DNA from: Artocarpus heterophyllus
Lineage: Eukaryota > Streptophyta > Magnoliopsida > Rosales > Moraceae
Assembly (NCBI GenBank): GCA_025403435.1
Contig: CM046353.1
Coordinates: 14,928,836 to 14,992,835, forward strand
Length of the DNA: 64,000 nucleotides
Direction: 5' to 3'
The notes beneath the pieces were generated by a model. It made no database searches. It saw only the letters and a program-made list of their open reading frames with translations, and was not told the DNA's origin. The translations under genes and the position numbers were made by a program. This document shows, piece by piece, positions 11,726-22,639 of the stretch. Position 1 is the stretch's first letter. Every line of letters begins with the position of its first letter.

Positions 11726-12466
11726 ATAAAAAATATACACGTAATTATTTCTGGCCTTTAGACCTATATTATTTATCTACCATATCTATAACTTGTAATA
11801 GAGGAATGAGATTGCAAAATTTTTTTTTTTTTGGGTATTTCAACCAAATAATCCAATAGTCCACATCACCACTTCTTTATCAACATTGAATGCAGTGGTC
11901 AAAAATGGTATGCGTTTTTTCACACCTTATACCTCAATCTTGTTTGTTTATTTTATTTTATCTATTTCATTTTTCTCTTTATATTCTTAACTTTGTTTGG
12001 TTAGCTCTTTGTTTAAAAAAAAAATATCTAAGTTTATGTAATCTTTTGTAAGGTCAAGAGGGTTGGTTTGTTCTTTTAGTTATATTTAAAAAAAAAAATT
12101 TACAAATTTCACTTATCTTTCTCATCAAATATTTTAGTATTAATGTTGGGTACTTCTGTCTCTATATCTCAAGAAAAAAGTTGGTTAAGAAAAATGCACA
12201 ACAATAAAAAGTCATAAAACTGCTCGTTTTCGTTAAATTTTTTTTTTTCCTTAGAGAGTATAAATAAACCAAAATGCGAAAATCAAACATCTATATTGAT
12301 TACTTTTACAAGAATTAGTTATTCTATTAACTGTAATATGTAGTTTTATTAATATTATCATTAGAAAATATATTTAGTTTTCAAATGAGAGAACACAATT
12401 ATCAATATTAGAATATTGTTATTCGTACTAATAACTTCAAATGAAATTTTGATTTTTTTTTTTTTT
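11726..12466. other. AT-rich intergenic DNA, no gene seen
   Basis: Contains long A and T runs (for example near 11819, 12090 and 12460). No ORF, RNA gene or element end stands out. Confidence 0.45.
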
Positions 12467-12467
12467 G

Positions 12468-12620
12468 ATGTGGAGAATTGGTCGTGCTTCACACTGTGTA
12501 ATCTAAAAACCAGAATTTACGCAACTCTGCATGAGGAAAATTTAAAAATATTTTATAGATATGGGCCGTAAGTGGTTCTCCTTCGCACGCTTTTTAATTC
12601 TCCACGCATCCTTTTAAATA
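12468..12620. mobile_element. Small MITE-like inverted-repeat element
   Basis: gatgtggagaattgg near the left end is mirrored by aattctccacgcatcc near the right end, about 150 bp apart. The target duplication is unclear. Confidence 0.35.
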
Positions 12621-13905
12621 CACCTCTCTCATAAATTTAAAATAATTAAATTTATTTTCTATGCCATTTATAGTTTTAAAACTGCCTTTTAGATTCTTAT
12701 TTTTTCACAAGTTATTTTTTTTTGGAACCCACCATTTTATTTTTCATTATTTTAACATCCTTATTTTTCTCTCTATTTTTTTTTTTGGTTGTTGTTTGTT
12801 GAAGCTTTAAGCATGAAACATTTTCATACTTAAAGAAAATTTTAAATTAAAAATTATATATATTCACATTTTTTTAAAAAAAATTGTATCTATTAATTAC
12901 ATTTGTTATAAAATTATTTATTAATAATTACATCTACTATTTTAATTATACAAGTGCTTATCATAAATGCTATTTTATTTGAACAAAAATCAAACTATAA
13001 ACGAAAATAAAGAACGTTCGTTCATATATAGTTCGACAAAAAAGAAGTCATTGTTACAAATGCTAAAACTCAACAAATTAAGCACATCATATGATCTGTT
13101 TTGTAATAATAAATCCTCTCTTTCCAAACAACATCCGACTCTTTATCATCATAAAAATTTATGGTGTTCCTTATCAGAAAAAAAAATTTATGTAATTAGT
13201 CAAGTGCAGTTTTTTTTGGTCATATTATTCAAAGGGTGTTTAATATAATATAAAAATTTATTTTAAAAAATAGTGTAAATAGTCAAGAGAGCGTGCTTTA
13301 CAAAATAACGAATCAAATTTTCGTCCATTCCAGTCTTGAATGCCAATTAGGGAAGAAAATGCAAAACGTAAAACCAAGCAACAAATTGATTTGTGAGACA
13401 TTATTGTTGATTGAAAACCTTTTCTTCGGAAGTCTTTTTCCCTGCCCAAAAAAAGTCTTAGATGAGAGCGCCCGTAAATGACCGCTAGGTGCAATCGTTG
13501 TTCAATCACGGTCTTCAACGTTCGACGGACTCTGGTCTAGTGTCTAGAGCAGGCATGCATGTTTAAAAAAAAAAAGGAAACGATAAAAAAAAACTCCTTA
13601 TATATACATATATATATATATAATTACATATTTTAACTCCAACCGTGATTGTAGAGTTTGAATTTCAGTTTTAATTACATATTTTCAGATATTATGATTC
13701 AAACTATAATTCATACTTTTTGGCATAATATTTTCTCTTATAAAGATAAATTTTATGTTCAAACTTCCTTTTTTGATCCTACCAATATTACTAAGTACAC
13801 TAATTTAAGTGAGAAAATAAAAATAAATAGGCCAAAGTTTAGAAAAAAAAATAGTTGGTAACATTATTAAGTGTAAAGTTAGACTTATCAATTGTGTGAT
13901 AAAAT
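12621..13905. other. AT-rich DNA, no recognised gene
   Basis: Small ORFs exist on both strands around 12967-13518, but none has a recognisable domain and they overlap in opposite directions. Poly-A and TA runs lie near 13563-13622. Confidence 0.4.
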
Positions 13906-13907
13906 GG

Positions 13908-14438
13908 TAAATTTTACGAATTCCCTCTAAACAATGTCACTTGTGTCAATATATTCCTTAAACTTTAGAACGTATATATTGTGCTCTATGAAGTATAATA
14001 TTTCTCTAAATTCACCATAGAACTTTGACAACACATTGTGTTTTTGGGTAGAATTACTGAATTTTCGTTTGATTTAAGATTAGATATGATACTTAGAGGT
14101 TAATATGAATATTTTTATTTTAAATTAACTAGTTGGGTATCAAATTCTCGTGTGTTCAGTCTTTAGAGTATCTACTCAAAAGCGAGAAAAAAGATGGTAG
14201 AAAAATAGAGAAATTCTATAATTCAAGTTGATTCCTTAAGGAATTTTAGAAAAACTGGTGAATTCATTCTTTTAATGAAGATAACAAGTATTATTTTGTC
14301 CAAAAAACAACACGTTTCAAAGTTAAGGGAGTGAATATAGAGAAGAATCATAGTTTATGGGGTATAATAAAGTGCCTTTTAAAGTTTTGGGATATTTTGA
14401 TACAAATGACATAATTAAAGGAAATTCATAATATTTGT
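13908..14438. mobile_element. MITE or foldback element with long imperfect terminal inverted repeats
   Basis: The left ~110 bp matches the reverse complement of the right ~110 bp. Both arms carry the order gaattccctct / gaatttccttt, then tgtcacttgtgtc / tgtcatttgtatc, then aaactttagaac / aaactttaaaag. No transposase is present. Family unknown; long TIRs without coding content suggest a Mutator-type MITE. Confidence 0.6.
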
Positions 14439-14493
14439 CCTCTTTCTTTCTCGTGCTTCCTCTCTCATCTAGAGCCACTATGAATAACAAACA

Positions 14494-14866
14494 ACGGACC
14501 TGTTTGGCATGGCTTTTGGTTGTGCTTTTAGTCAGTAGAAAAATAGAAGTAAAAGCTGTAGCTTTTCAGTAAGTGTTTGAAACCATATTTTTAAAAGAGC
14601 TTTTATAAGTCAAAATGGTTTTAGTTTTTTATAAAAGTTACAAAAATATTATATTTAAGCTTATAATATATTAGTAACACTCTAGTATAAGTTTTAAAGT
14701 AGTTTTCAGAAGTGCTTTTTCGAGAAGTCACATTTTATGTCTTTGATTGGAAACACTTCTGAAGAGCAAAAGCACTTCTGACTAATTATGCAAACACTTG
14801 CAGAAATAGATTTTGAATTCAGGAAGTTAAAACAACTTCCAAAAGACCCTCTCACACAAGCCCAAA
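14494..14866. mobile_element. hAT-like MITE, tentative
   Basis: Starts near ggacctgtttggcatgg and ends near caacttccaaaagaccct, which is roughly its reverse complement. Internal copies of aagtgcttttt and aaaagcacttct face each other. This style (a 'tttgg' TIR plus 'agcacttct' subterminal motifs) is common in plant hAT MITEs. Borders are uncertain. Confidence 0.4.
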
Positions 14867-15639
14867 AACTCTCTCCTCCTCTCAATCTCTTTACTCGGGA
14901 CGATCATTGCTTCTTCTTGCCCCCTCTCTCTGACAGCGACGCAACCTCTCTCTGGAGTTCTCTCTCTGGCGTGGCTCTCTCTCTCTCTATCTCTCTCTCC
15001 TATTACAAGCCTATGCGTTCGGCTCTTAAGAACTACAGTTGAGACACGAGGAAGTAAAAATGAAGAAAAAGAAATTATATTCTTGAGAATTGATTCTCTG
15101 ATGAATTGTTTTGATTCTTATTTCATGTGTTTCTACTACTCTTTGAATTGAAGCTTCAAGCCGAAAGCGAAAACACTTTTTTCAAAGAATTTCGTATGCC
15201 TTTGTCTAAGTATTTTACCATTGTTTAATCATAGCATGTGAAATAAAATATCACGTAACTGTATAGTATTTGAATCCCGACGTTGATTCGTGTATGTATG
15301 TGCTTCTTGATTCAGAGAGATGGAAGAGATAGAGACGGAGAGAGAAAGAGAGGAGAGAGAAGGGGAAGTAGGAAGAGAAAGAGCGATTGGGAGAGAAGAA
15401 AGAAAGAAAAAAAAAAGAAGAAAGAGAAATGGGTAAAATTAGAAAACAAAAGTATTCAAACTGAAAAATGGGTAAAATTGAAAAACAAGGCATATAAAAC
15501 TGAAAAAGGCTTGCTAAATTCTTACTATTATAAAAGACATTAAAATTGGGTCCATTTTTTATAACTTCCTATTTTTGAATTTACAATTTCCCATTTTATG
15601 CTAAGTCTCTATGTTTTACCAATATTTTTAAAGGTTCTT
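14867..15639. other. Low-complexity CT-rich and GA-rich DNA
   Basis: A CT-rich run (14870-15000) and a GA-rich run (15315-15430) produce compositionally biased ORFs with no domain. No element border was found. Confidence 0.4.
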
Positions 15640-16665
15640 AATAGTAATGATGTCTAAATTTTAGAGTATTTTTCACTTTGTCTCTTAAGCTTTAAAAATT
15701 ATCACTTTACTCTTTTCAACTTTTAAAAATCATCACTTTGCCCCTTAAATTTTTAGAATTACTATTTTACCCTTGTTTCAAAGTTCTTCATTTTGGTTCT
15801 TATTTTCTAATTTTTCATTCAAATAGACAGAATTAAGCACATGCGATTCATATATAGGCCACTTGTAAGGGCAAAAATAAGATTTTATTACTCAGGATTT
15901 ATTTCACATTTACACTTATATTTAACTTTTTTTTATCTCCTCTCATTTAAGAACGGTCTTTATGCACATTTCTTCTCAATATTGTTCGTCGATATCTCCT
16001 TATTTTTAATGCGTAACTTATCTTCTTTGATATTTAAATTCAAAGAAGATAAGTTATTTTATTATCTTCTTTGATATATAGGCCACTTGTAAGGACAAAA
16101 ATAAGATTTTATTACTCAGGATTTATTTCACGTTTACACTTATATTTAACTTTTTTTTATCTCCTCTCATTTAAGAAGGGTCTTTATGCACATTTCTTCT
16201 CAATATTCTTCGTCGATATCTCCTTATTTTTAATGCGTAACTTATCTTCTTTGATATTTAAATTCAGATATCGACAAATAATATTGACTTATTAAATGAG
16301 TTACACATTAAAAATAAGGAGAAACGTGTGGGCAAACCCCTTCTAAATAAGAGTTTAGATATTAAAAAATGTGTCAAGTGAGAATGTAAATGTAAAACAA
16401 AACTTATGAGTGATAAAATTGCATATTGACCCTTGCAGGTGACCCATGTGTGAATTACATTAGTTAAACTACTATTTGAACGGAGAATCAAAAATTTAAG
16501 AAACAAAATGAGGAGCTTTGAAAGTTCAGAGGCAAAATAGTGATTTTTGTAATTCAGGAGGTAAAGTGAGAAGTTTTAAAAGTTTAAAGGATAAAGTGGT
16601 AATTTTTAATATTCAAAGGACAAAATGAAGGAGACCTTAAAGTTTAGGAACTATTAGTGTTAATA
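15640..16665. mobile_element. Foldback (long-TIR) element, about 1 kb, with internal tandem duplication
   Basis: The outer ~220 bp of each side are imperfect inverted copies; both carry successive 'cactttgtc', 'cactttac' and 'cattttg' phrases separated by similar lengths. The centre holds two direct copies of a ~225 bp unit (15850-16075 and 16076-16300), then a diverged inverted copy (16300-16440). No transposase. I infer a Mutator-like non-autonomous element. Borders are approximate and no target duplication could be fixed. Confidence 0.6.
15850..16300 (+). repeat. Tandem duplication, ~225 bp unit, two copies
   Basis: Both copies start near tataggccacttgtaagg and run through gatttattactcaggatt to cttctttgatattt. 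They differ at few positions, so the duplication is younger than the surrounding inverted repeats. Confidence 0.85.
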
Positions 16666-17586
16666 ACCTTATTTTAAAAACATGCTTCCTGACCAAATGA
16701 GTCCAAAATAACAATATATGAAGACACTTTTAGTCTTCATCCTAAACCTTTATAGTGTTATTTGAACCGATTTTAAATTTAAATAATTTTTTTTAAATAA
16801 AAGGTTGAAAACTTAAAATCTTTTAATTCCTTCTAACAGCCTTTTTTTTCCCCAAAAAATTGGTTCTATGAAACAATAGTATTTGGCTATTTAGAAAATT
16901 TAATATAGTATTAGAAAACTTAGTTAGAGGTAATGTTTTTTAAAACTATTGATAATTACGGGGAACATATGCAACGATATTTCTGCAAAAAAAGAGAATA
17001 AAATTAAATTAACATTGCAATTAAACGCGTGAGGCTTTTGTCTTCTAGATCTATATGATAGATGTATGTACATATGCATGTACCTCATGAATTGAAAACC
17101 TAGAATTAAATTGTGGCAATCTTTGCTACACCGGATTCAGACTAATGTTTAGTTAAAATGTAGAATATGAATTAATAAGCTATTGACAAAAAATAGGTGC
17201 AATTATTAAACCCATTGCTTGGATTAGAATATTCTTTGATCGTCAACTTCAACACGGTTGGCCCTGAGCAACAAAGTCAGCCACCTCCTCCACTTTTACA
17301 AGCTTGGATTCTGGCTAGGCCCCACTCGACGCGCAAACAAAGATCCATGCCCCCACACCCACTCGCCCGTTGTTTCTAGTAATTTTATTTCTTTTCTTTT
17401 CCCGAGTAAAATAAAAAGAAATTATTTGTAATTTTCTATATTACAAACTTTTAAAATATGTTTTTTTTTCAATAAACAATTTCATAATTACTTTAATATA
17501 AATATACTTTTAACGACAATTCAATCTAATTTTAGTAATTAGTCTAGTCTAAAGTATTAAATAATACTATATTACGAAAAGATCTA
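16666..17586. other. AT-rich intergenic DNA, no gene seen
   Basis: Nothing recognisable; one small ORF at 17197-17379 has no domain. Confidence 0.4.
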
Positions 17587-17587
17587 G

Positions 17588-18030
17588 CTCTTATATTCTC
17601 TTTTTAGAATCCCCTTTTATGTTCTCCCAATAATATTTTGTCATATTAATTAAAATAACATGCCACATTACTTAAAACACCACATCAATTAACATACAAT
17701 GTTGGGTCAGCTGAATCACGTCATGTCATTTAACAAAATTTCTTTTTTATTTTTCATATTTCTCTCATCAAATGCTTGGAAATTATTTTTTTTTTAAGGA
17801 GCCTAGATATTATTCAAAACCATCAATACATCATTATTGGAAGGAAAAATAAATTAATGAGAGTCAGCTGCGTCAGGAAGAAAAGAGAAATATTAAATCT
17901 ATTTGGCAATATTTTAAATGACATGGCATAATTTAGTTGACGTGACATTATATTTTATAAACATGGCATGTTATTATAATTAGCATGTCACGATGTTATT
18001 AGAGGAAATAAAACTGGAAGAGACAAACGA
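17588..18030. mobile_element. MITE-like inverted-repeat element
   Basis: aaaataacatgccacat near the left is mirrored by catggcatgttattataat near the right. Further matches run outward on both sides (tctctttttagaat versus the complement of aaactggaagagaca). No coding content; borders approximate. Confidence 0.45.
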
Positions 18031-18160
18031 CTACGTATTGGTCACGATTGGCTCAATCGCTCCAATGCAGATCAGTCTTACTCATCGATTTTGTTGCGTT
18101 CCATGTTAGGGACCCATATATTGTAACATTTTCTTCAATTCTATCTTTAATTTTATTGGA

Positions 18161-18299
18161 AGTCAAACTACGTATATGCTACGAGACAGAGAAACTAAAA
18201 TTTCAACCGTAGACAAAAGTATAGAATTGGCAGTCAAACTACGTATATGCCAAGAGACAGAAACTAGAATTTCAACCGTAGAAAAACAAAGTATAGAAT
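18161..18299 (+). repeat. Tandem duplication, ~70 bp, two copies
   Basis: Both copies read agtcaaactacgtatatgc, then gagacagaaact, then atttcaaccgtag and agtatagaat. The second starts at 18232. Confidence 0.85.
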
Positions 18300-19889
18300 A
18301 GCGTCACCAGTGTAGTCTAATAATAATTCTAGAACACTACATGCGTATGTCGGCAAACGTTTTCTGAGTTAGCACTCACACTGTCCTTAAGTAGTAACTA
18401 GTCATATAATTTTTAGTAATTGAATATCAATATTTTAGATCAAATTATTTTTTATCATTAATATTTTGTTGAAGTGTGCCTGAGTTATTTATCAAATTTC
18501 ATAAGTTTGATCTGGCATCAATTATATTGTAATTAACGATAATTAAGTTTGTTATATCTATTTTGGTAACCAAATTAGATCTTGTCATCTACGAGCTTGG
18601 AGCTCAAAGTGGAAACGGCATTTAAAGAAAATCTTGAGCTTTTCTAAATCATAATATTGCTTCTTTCTGTTGTATACTTAATTTTGTTTTGCTTGCCTTT
18701 TATTTTGATTTTCTTGGGTCTTTTATATTTTAGTTTGTAAGATCTTTTGCCTTTCTTTTTTATTATATAAAGTTTTTGCTTATTATTATTATTTTTAAAC
18801 AAAAAAAGATCTTGTAAGTACTGCCACATGACCACTTTGAATTCAAAATTAATAAAAAGAATTGGTATGAACAATTACTCACCGTTTAGTATTGTATGTG
18901 TGCGTGTGCGTGTGTGTATATATATGTTGCTATGAGTGTGTATATATATTTATCTATATATCATATGTTTTCGCGTTCTTGAGCTATTTAGCGTGAACAA
19001 TGTTATAGATACATATATGTCAACTTCTTTGGGAAGTTTTTGACACTTTAATATTATTGCTTTGCTCTTGATCTATGTAAAAGTGTGTTAAAGAATGCTT
19101 TCGGTCTCCATTACTTTGTGATTAAAATCAAAAGATATGGATGAAGACGTGTCAAGTTTTGAAGATGATGGTTTAGTTTTTTCCTTCCTTCCCAAATATA
19201 ATGAATATCACTCCTTACTCGAGGCATATTTGAACACAAATTTGATACATTGTTCTTGCTGAAAATTTTCAATTAACAGCGGGAGCTTTCATTTGAGGGA
19301 CAACTAATTATAAAGATTTTGGAGGAAGCAAAATCCAAAATTTTCTCAAACGTGTTCAATAAATTTGACAAAAGAGGTAAAATGCATATATAGTTTTATG
19401 GTTTATTTTATATTTATTCAAACAATATATTTTTAGTTTTTTAGTTTCGGCAAATTTATATTTTCAAATTAGATTTAAGATACAAATTTATACTTTTTTC
19501 GAATCAATCTTCAATTTTGATTTAATAAATTACCTAAAATATCTTCAAATTAGAAAAACAAGAGAACTTTAAAATTTTTAAATTAACCTAAAACAGAGGG
19601 CGATAAAGAGATAAATATACCATAACTAAAATGCCCTGAACATGAGATATATAGCAAAAAAAAAAAAAACAACAACAACAACAACAAAAAGAAAACAACA
19701 ACATATAAGTCATGATGAAGAGTGAGCAAGAAGTTCAATTGGCTGCAACCAATACCAATTATTAATACATATATTGCCCTTTATATATCATGATCAATTT
19801 AAAACTTCTTAATTTTTAAGTCTAGGAAATTAATTTTCCCCAGCCAGCTATCTATTAATTATATATATATATAATATTATATAATTGGC
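18300..19889. other. Intergenic DNA downstream of the dioxygenase gene
   Basis: AT-rich, with a short (gt)/(ta) run near 18895-18960 and a (caa)n run near 19668-19700. No further gene seen. The 3' UTR of the gene ending at 19890 should lie at the right end of this stretch. Confidence 0.45.
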
Positions 19890-21988
19890 TCAAGAAGTGG
19901 TCAATTTCCTGGATTCCAAGAAACTTTTGTCTTTGTGTTCACGGGATGCAATATGGTCGAGAAAGCTAGAGAAGTCGGTGTCCTTGTAGCGCTTTGGATT
20001 GGCCTTGTCAACGAGTTTTGGCGACGGTCGAACCATGCAATTGAATGGAAGACTGTGCAACGAAGCAATTGACATTCTTGGCTTGCTAGAATTCACCACA
20101 ACCCTGTGGAGCACGCTCTTGTATCTCCCATTGCTGAAAATCTGTCCAACAGAATAATAATATATTTAGCACGTAAAAAAAATATATGGACTAATCATAT
20201 ACTCAATTTATAGATGTCTTTAAATATCTAAAAATACCTCTTGGAACACCTTTTTTCTTTTGCATGGCTATAATATATGTGTGTGATGTATTAAATTTAT
20301 GTGCATGGCTATATTTTTACATCGTCCCGCCAAACAAAATAAATTAGTAAGTGCAAGAATCCAAGAATTCAAATCCACGCACATGTTCAGAAATAAGTAA
20401 TAAACAAAACAATTAGTACATTCAGAAAATTTGTGTTCATGATAAGAGATAAGCCAAAACTATTAATTTATTGTTATTATTCTTTTTTTATGTTTCAAGA
20501 GGAAATGAATATAAATTAGATGAAATTAAAAAATGTGGCAGTGATGACTAACCTCAAGATGATCACCGACATTGACGACAAAGGAATTAGGAAGTGGCTC
20601 CACGGTAACCCATCTCCCTCCATGCTGTATCTGAAGGCCCTTAACTTCATCTTGGAGGAGAAGAGTGAGAAAACCATAGTCGGAATGAGGAGGCATTCCA
20701 AGGGTTAATTCAGGTTCTGGGCATGAAGGATAGCAGTTGACCACAATGAGTTGACTGCCATCTTCAAATTTTATTGAACCATCTTCATCTCCATTATTGT
20801 TTTCATTTTTTGTTGTTTCTTGATCATCCATTAATCCTAAGCTCTCTTTTATGGCCTCCATCAGCATGAGGTATAAGAATTTCGTCTTATCTGAGAAGTT
20901 AACAGCTGCTTCCCTATACATAATAAATCACATGTTACTGTTTATAGTTTGTTCTATATATACATGTATAATATGCTAGCTGTTATTTTAAAAACAAATA
21001 ATTACATATCAAAACCAAAACATGAGAATTATCTTGCAACAACCGGTAATATGGACAACAGTTTTTGCTAAACTAATAATAATTATTAATGTCACTTTAA
21101 TATTGAAAGCCTACAAAGTTGATAACAAACACTTTAACATCATTCTTTTTTATGTTAATAATAATAATTATTAACAAACGCAGGACATCATGTATAATTG
21201 TTCAAACACACACTTCCATAGCAAAATATAGGTAAAAAAAGTGCAGGACGTTATTTTTCAATCCAACACATTTTGAAAATGTACAACACTAAAAGAAATA
21301 TAGTTATCTCCGACGCTTGTTACACCTTTCCAACATCTGTGCTATATTACTTAACTAAATCAAAAGTACAATATAGTCTAGAACAACTAAATTTCTTGAT
21401 GTTACACTTTTTTAAGGATTATGTTAATTACTCAATCTACTATGTTTTTTACTATATATATATATATATATCTATATATTTGCACGTGTGTGTATATGTT
21501 TCAGTTCTTCGAAGTGAAAGAGATATATACCTCAAGTCCACAGGAGAGGAAGGCCAGTGAGGAAGAACTTCTGACAAAGGATGGCAGCTAAGCTTTAAGA
21601 AGTCTCTCCAACAAAAAACTTTATCATTGTTCTGATTAAAGCTGGTTCCATATCTAACTGGTGAATACAAATCTTTCGACATGTACTTGGATCTTTCGTC
21701 AAAAGGGAGGTCGAAAAACCTCTTACTTACATCACCCATTCTTTGGATCACATCAGCGTCAATACCATGATTTATCAACTGCATATATAATTAATCCAAA
21801 TAACCAAGATCTACGTCAACAAATTGATAGTACTTTAAGGGTTTTTTTCTGGGTACTTCAACTTCTAAAATTTGTGCTATATTTTTATTCCATGTGAAAG
21901 GAGAGGGAAAAATTTGAACAATTTTTTAGTGCAACGGCAACCTAACAAAGTTGGCGCATACTAAATCCTCATTCCATGTTCCCCACAA

Positions 21989-22028
<40 letters not shown>

Positions 22029-22388
22029 TATCATGTGTGTGTGTGTGTGTACACTTGTTGAATTTGAAAGATCGAGTAGCTATAGTAAGACCTGAAAAAA
22101 TCCATATTCTTGGCATGCTTTTGCCAGGGAATTTATGACGTTGGGTCTGTTGGGGCCTTGAAGCTGAGAGAAATCAAAAACAGGTAACTTGAGGTTGTGG
22201 ACTTCGCTAGTAGTTTTAGTAGTGTCTCGACCAGTTCCTGAATTAGGCCTTTCTGCCTCTGGCAATATGTACTTGGATGGAACTTTTGTTATTCCTCCTT
22301 CACACAAGCTTCTCACGCCCATCTGATATTGGTTATGATCAATATTATTTTGAGCATCCTCTACAACGGGTTTAATTATCAGTCCCAT
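19890..22388 (-). CDS. 2-oxoglutarate/Fe(II)-dependent dioxygenase, four exons, apparently intact
   Basis: A soluble non-haem iron oxygenase of the plant DOXC class, which uses 2-oxoglutarate and O2 to hydroxylate or desaturate small specialised metabolites. Exons on the minus strand are 22388-22092, 21778-21531, 20913-20553 and 20141-19890. All introns are GT-AG and the phases fit, giving 1158 bp and 385 residues. The N-terminal dioxygenase domain spans about residues 20-180 ([10 protein letters not shown], then LPVFDFSQ and GFFQ/LINHG across the first splice). The catalytic domain holds the iron ligands H258 and D260 ([16 protein letters not shown]) and H314 (SVLHRVVV), and the 2-oxoglutarate-binding R324-x-S326. 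An acidic, Asn-rich stretch at residues 211-233 looks longer than usual for the family. It most resembles the group annotated as 2-ODD 19 or flavanone 3-dioxygenase 3-like; the substrate cannot be inferred. Confidence 0.93.
21993..22050. repeat. (TA)n-(GT)n microsatellite in dioxygenase intron 1
   Basis: A TA run (21993-22025) is followed by a GT run (22034-22050). It lies about 40 bp inside the 5' splice site of intron 1 and is likely length-polymorphic. Confidence 0.9.
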
Positions 22389-22439
22389 TTCGTATCTGTC
22401 AAGATTGGAGAGATCACATTAGATATAGAGTACTACAAG

Positions 22440-22463
22440 TGTGTATATATATATATATATATA
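22440..22463. repeat. (TA)n run in the dioxygenase 5' leader
   Basis: About nine TA units between the start codon and the candidate TATA box, so it would be transcribed as part of the 5' UTR. Confidence 0.7.
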
Positions 22464-22611
22464 AATAATATGAGCCGACGAGTATGCCAAAATAGAGGAA
22501 ACTTGAGCAAACTCACATACCTTTGTAGAAACAAACACTTACAAGAGAGAGAGAGGAATTATAGAAGTATATTAATTAAAGAAAATTAAGTTGCAAAATG
22601 ATGCAGCTAGC

Positions 22612-22626
22612 CTAAATATATATAGG
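22612..22626 (-). promoter_or_regulatory. Candidate TATA box of the dioxygenase gene
   Basis: The minus strand reads CCTATATATATTTAGG about 225 bp upstream of the start codon. That would give a 5' UTR of about 190-200 nt. It is the best TATA-like site in the first 300 bp, apart from the pure TA repeat nearer the gene. Confidence 0.5.
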
Positions 22627-22639
22627 AGTTTAGGTCATT

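Noticed and set aside
15283..15543. Charged Arg/Glu/Lys-rich ORF
   Set aside because: Purine-rich low-complexity DNA; the opposite strand is also open.
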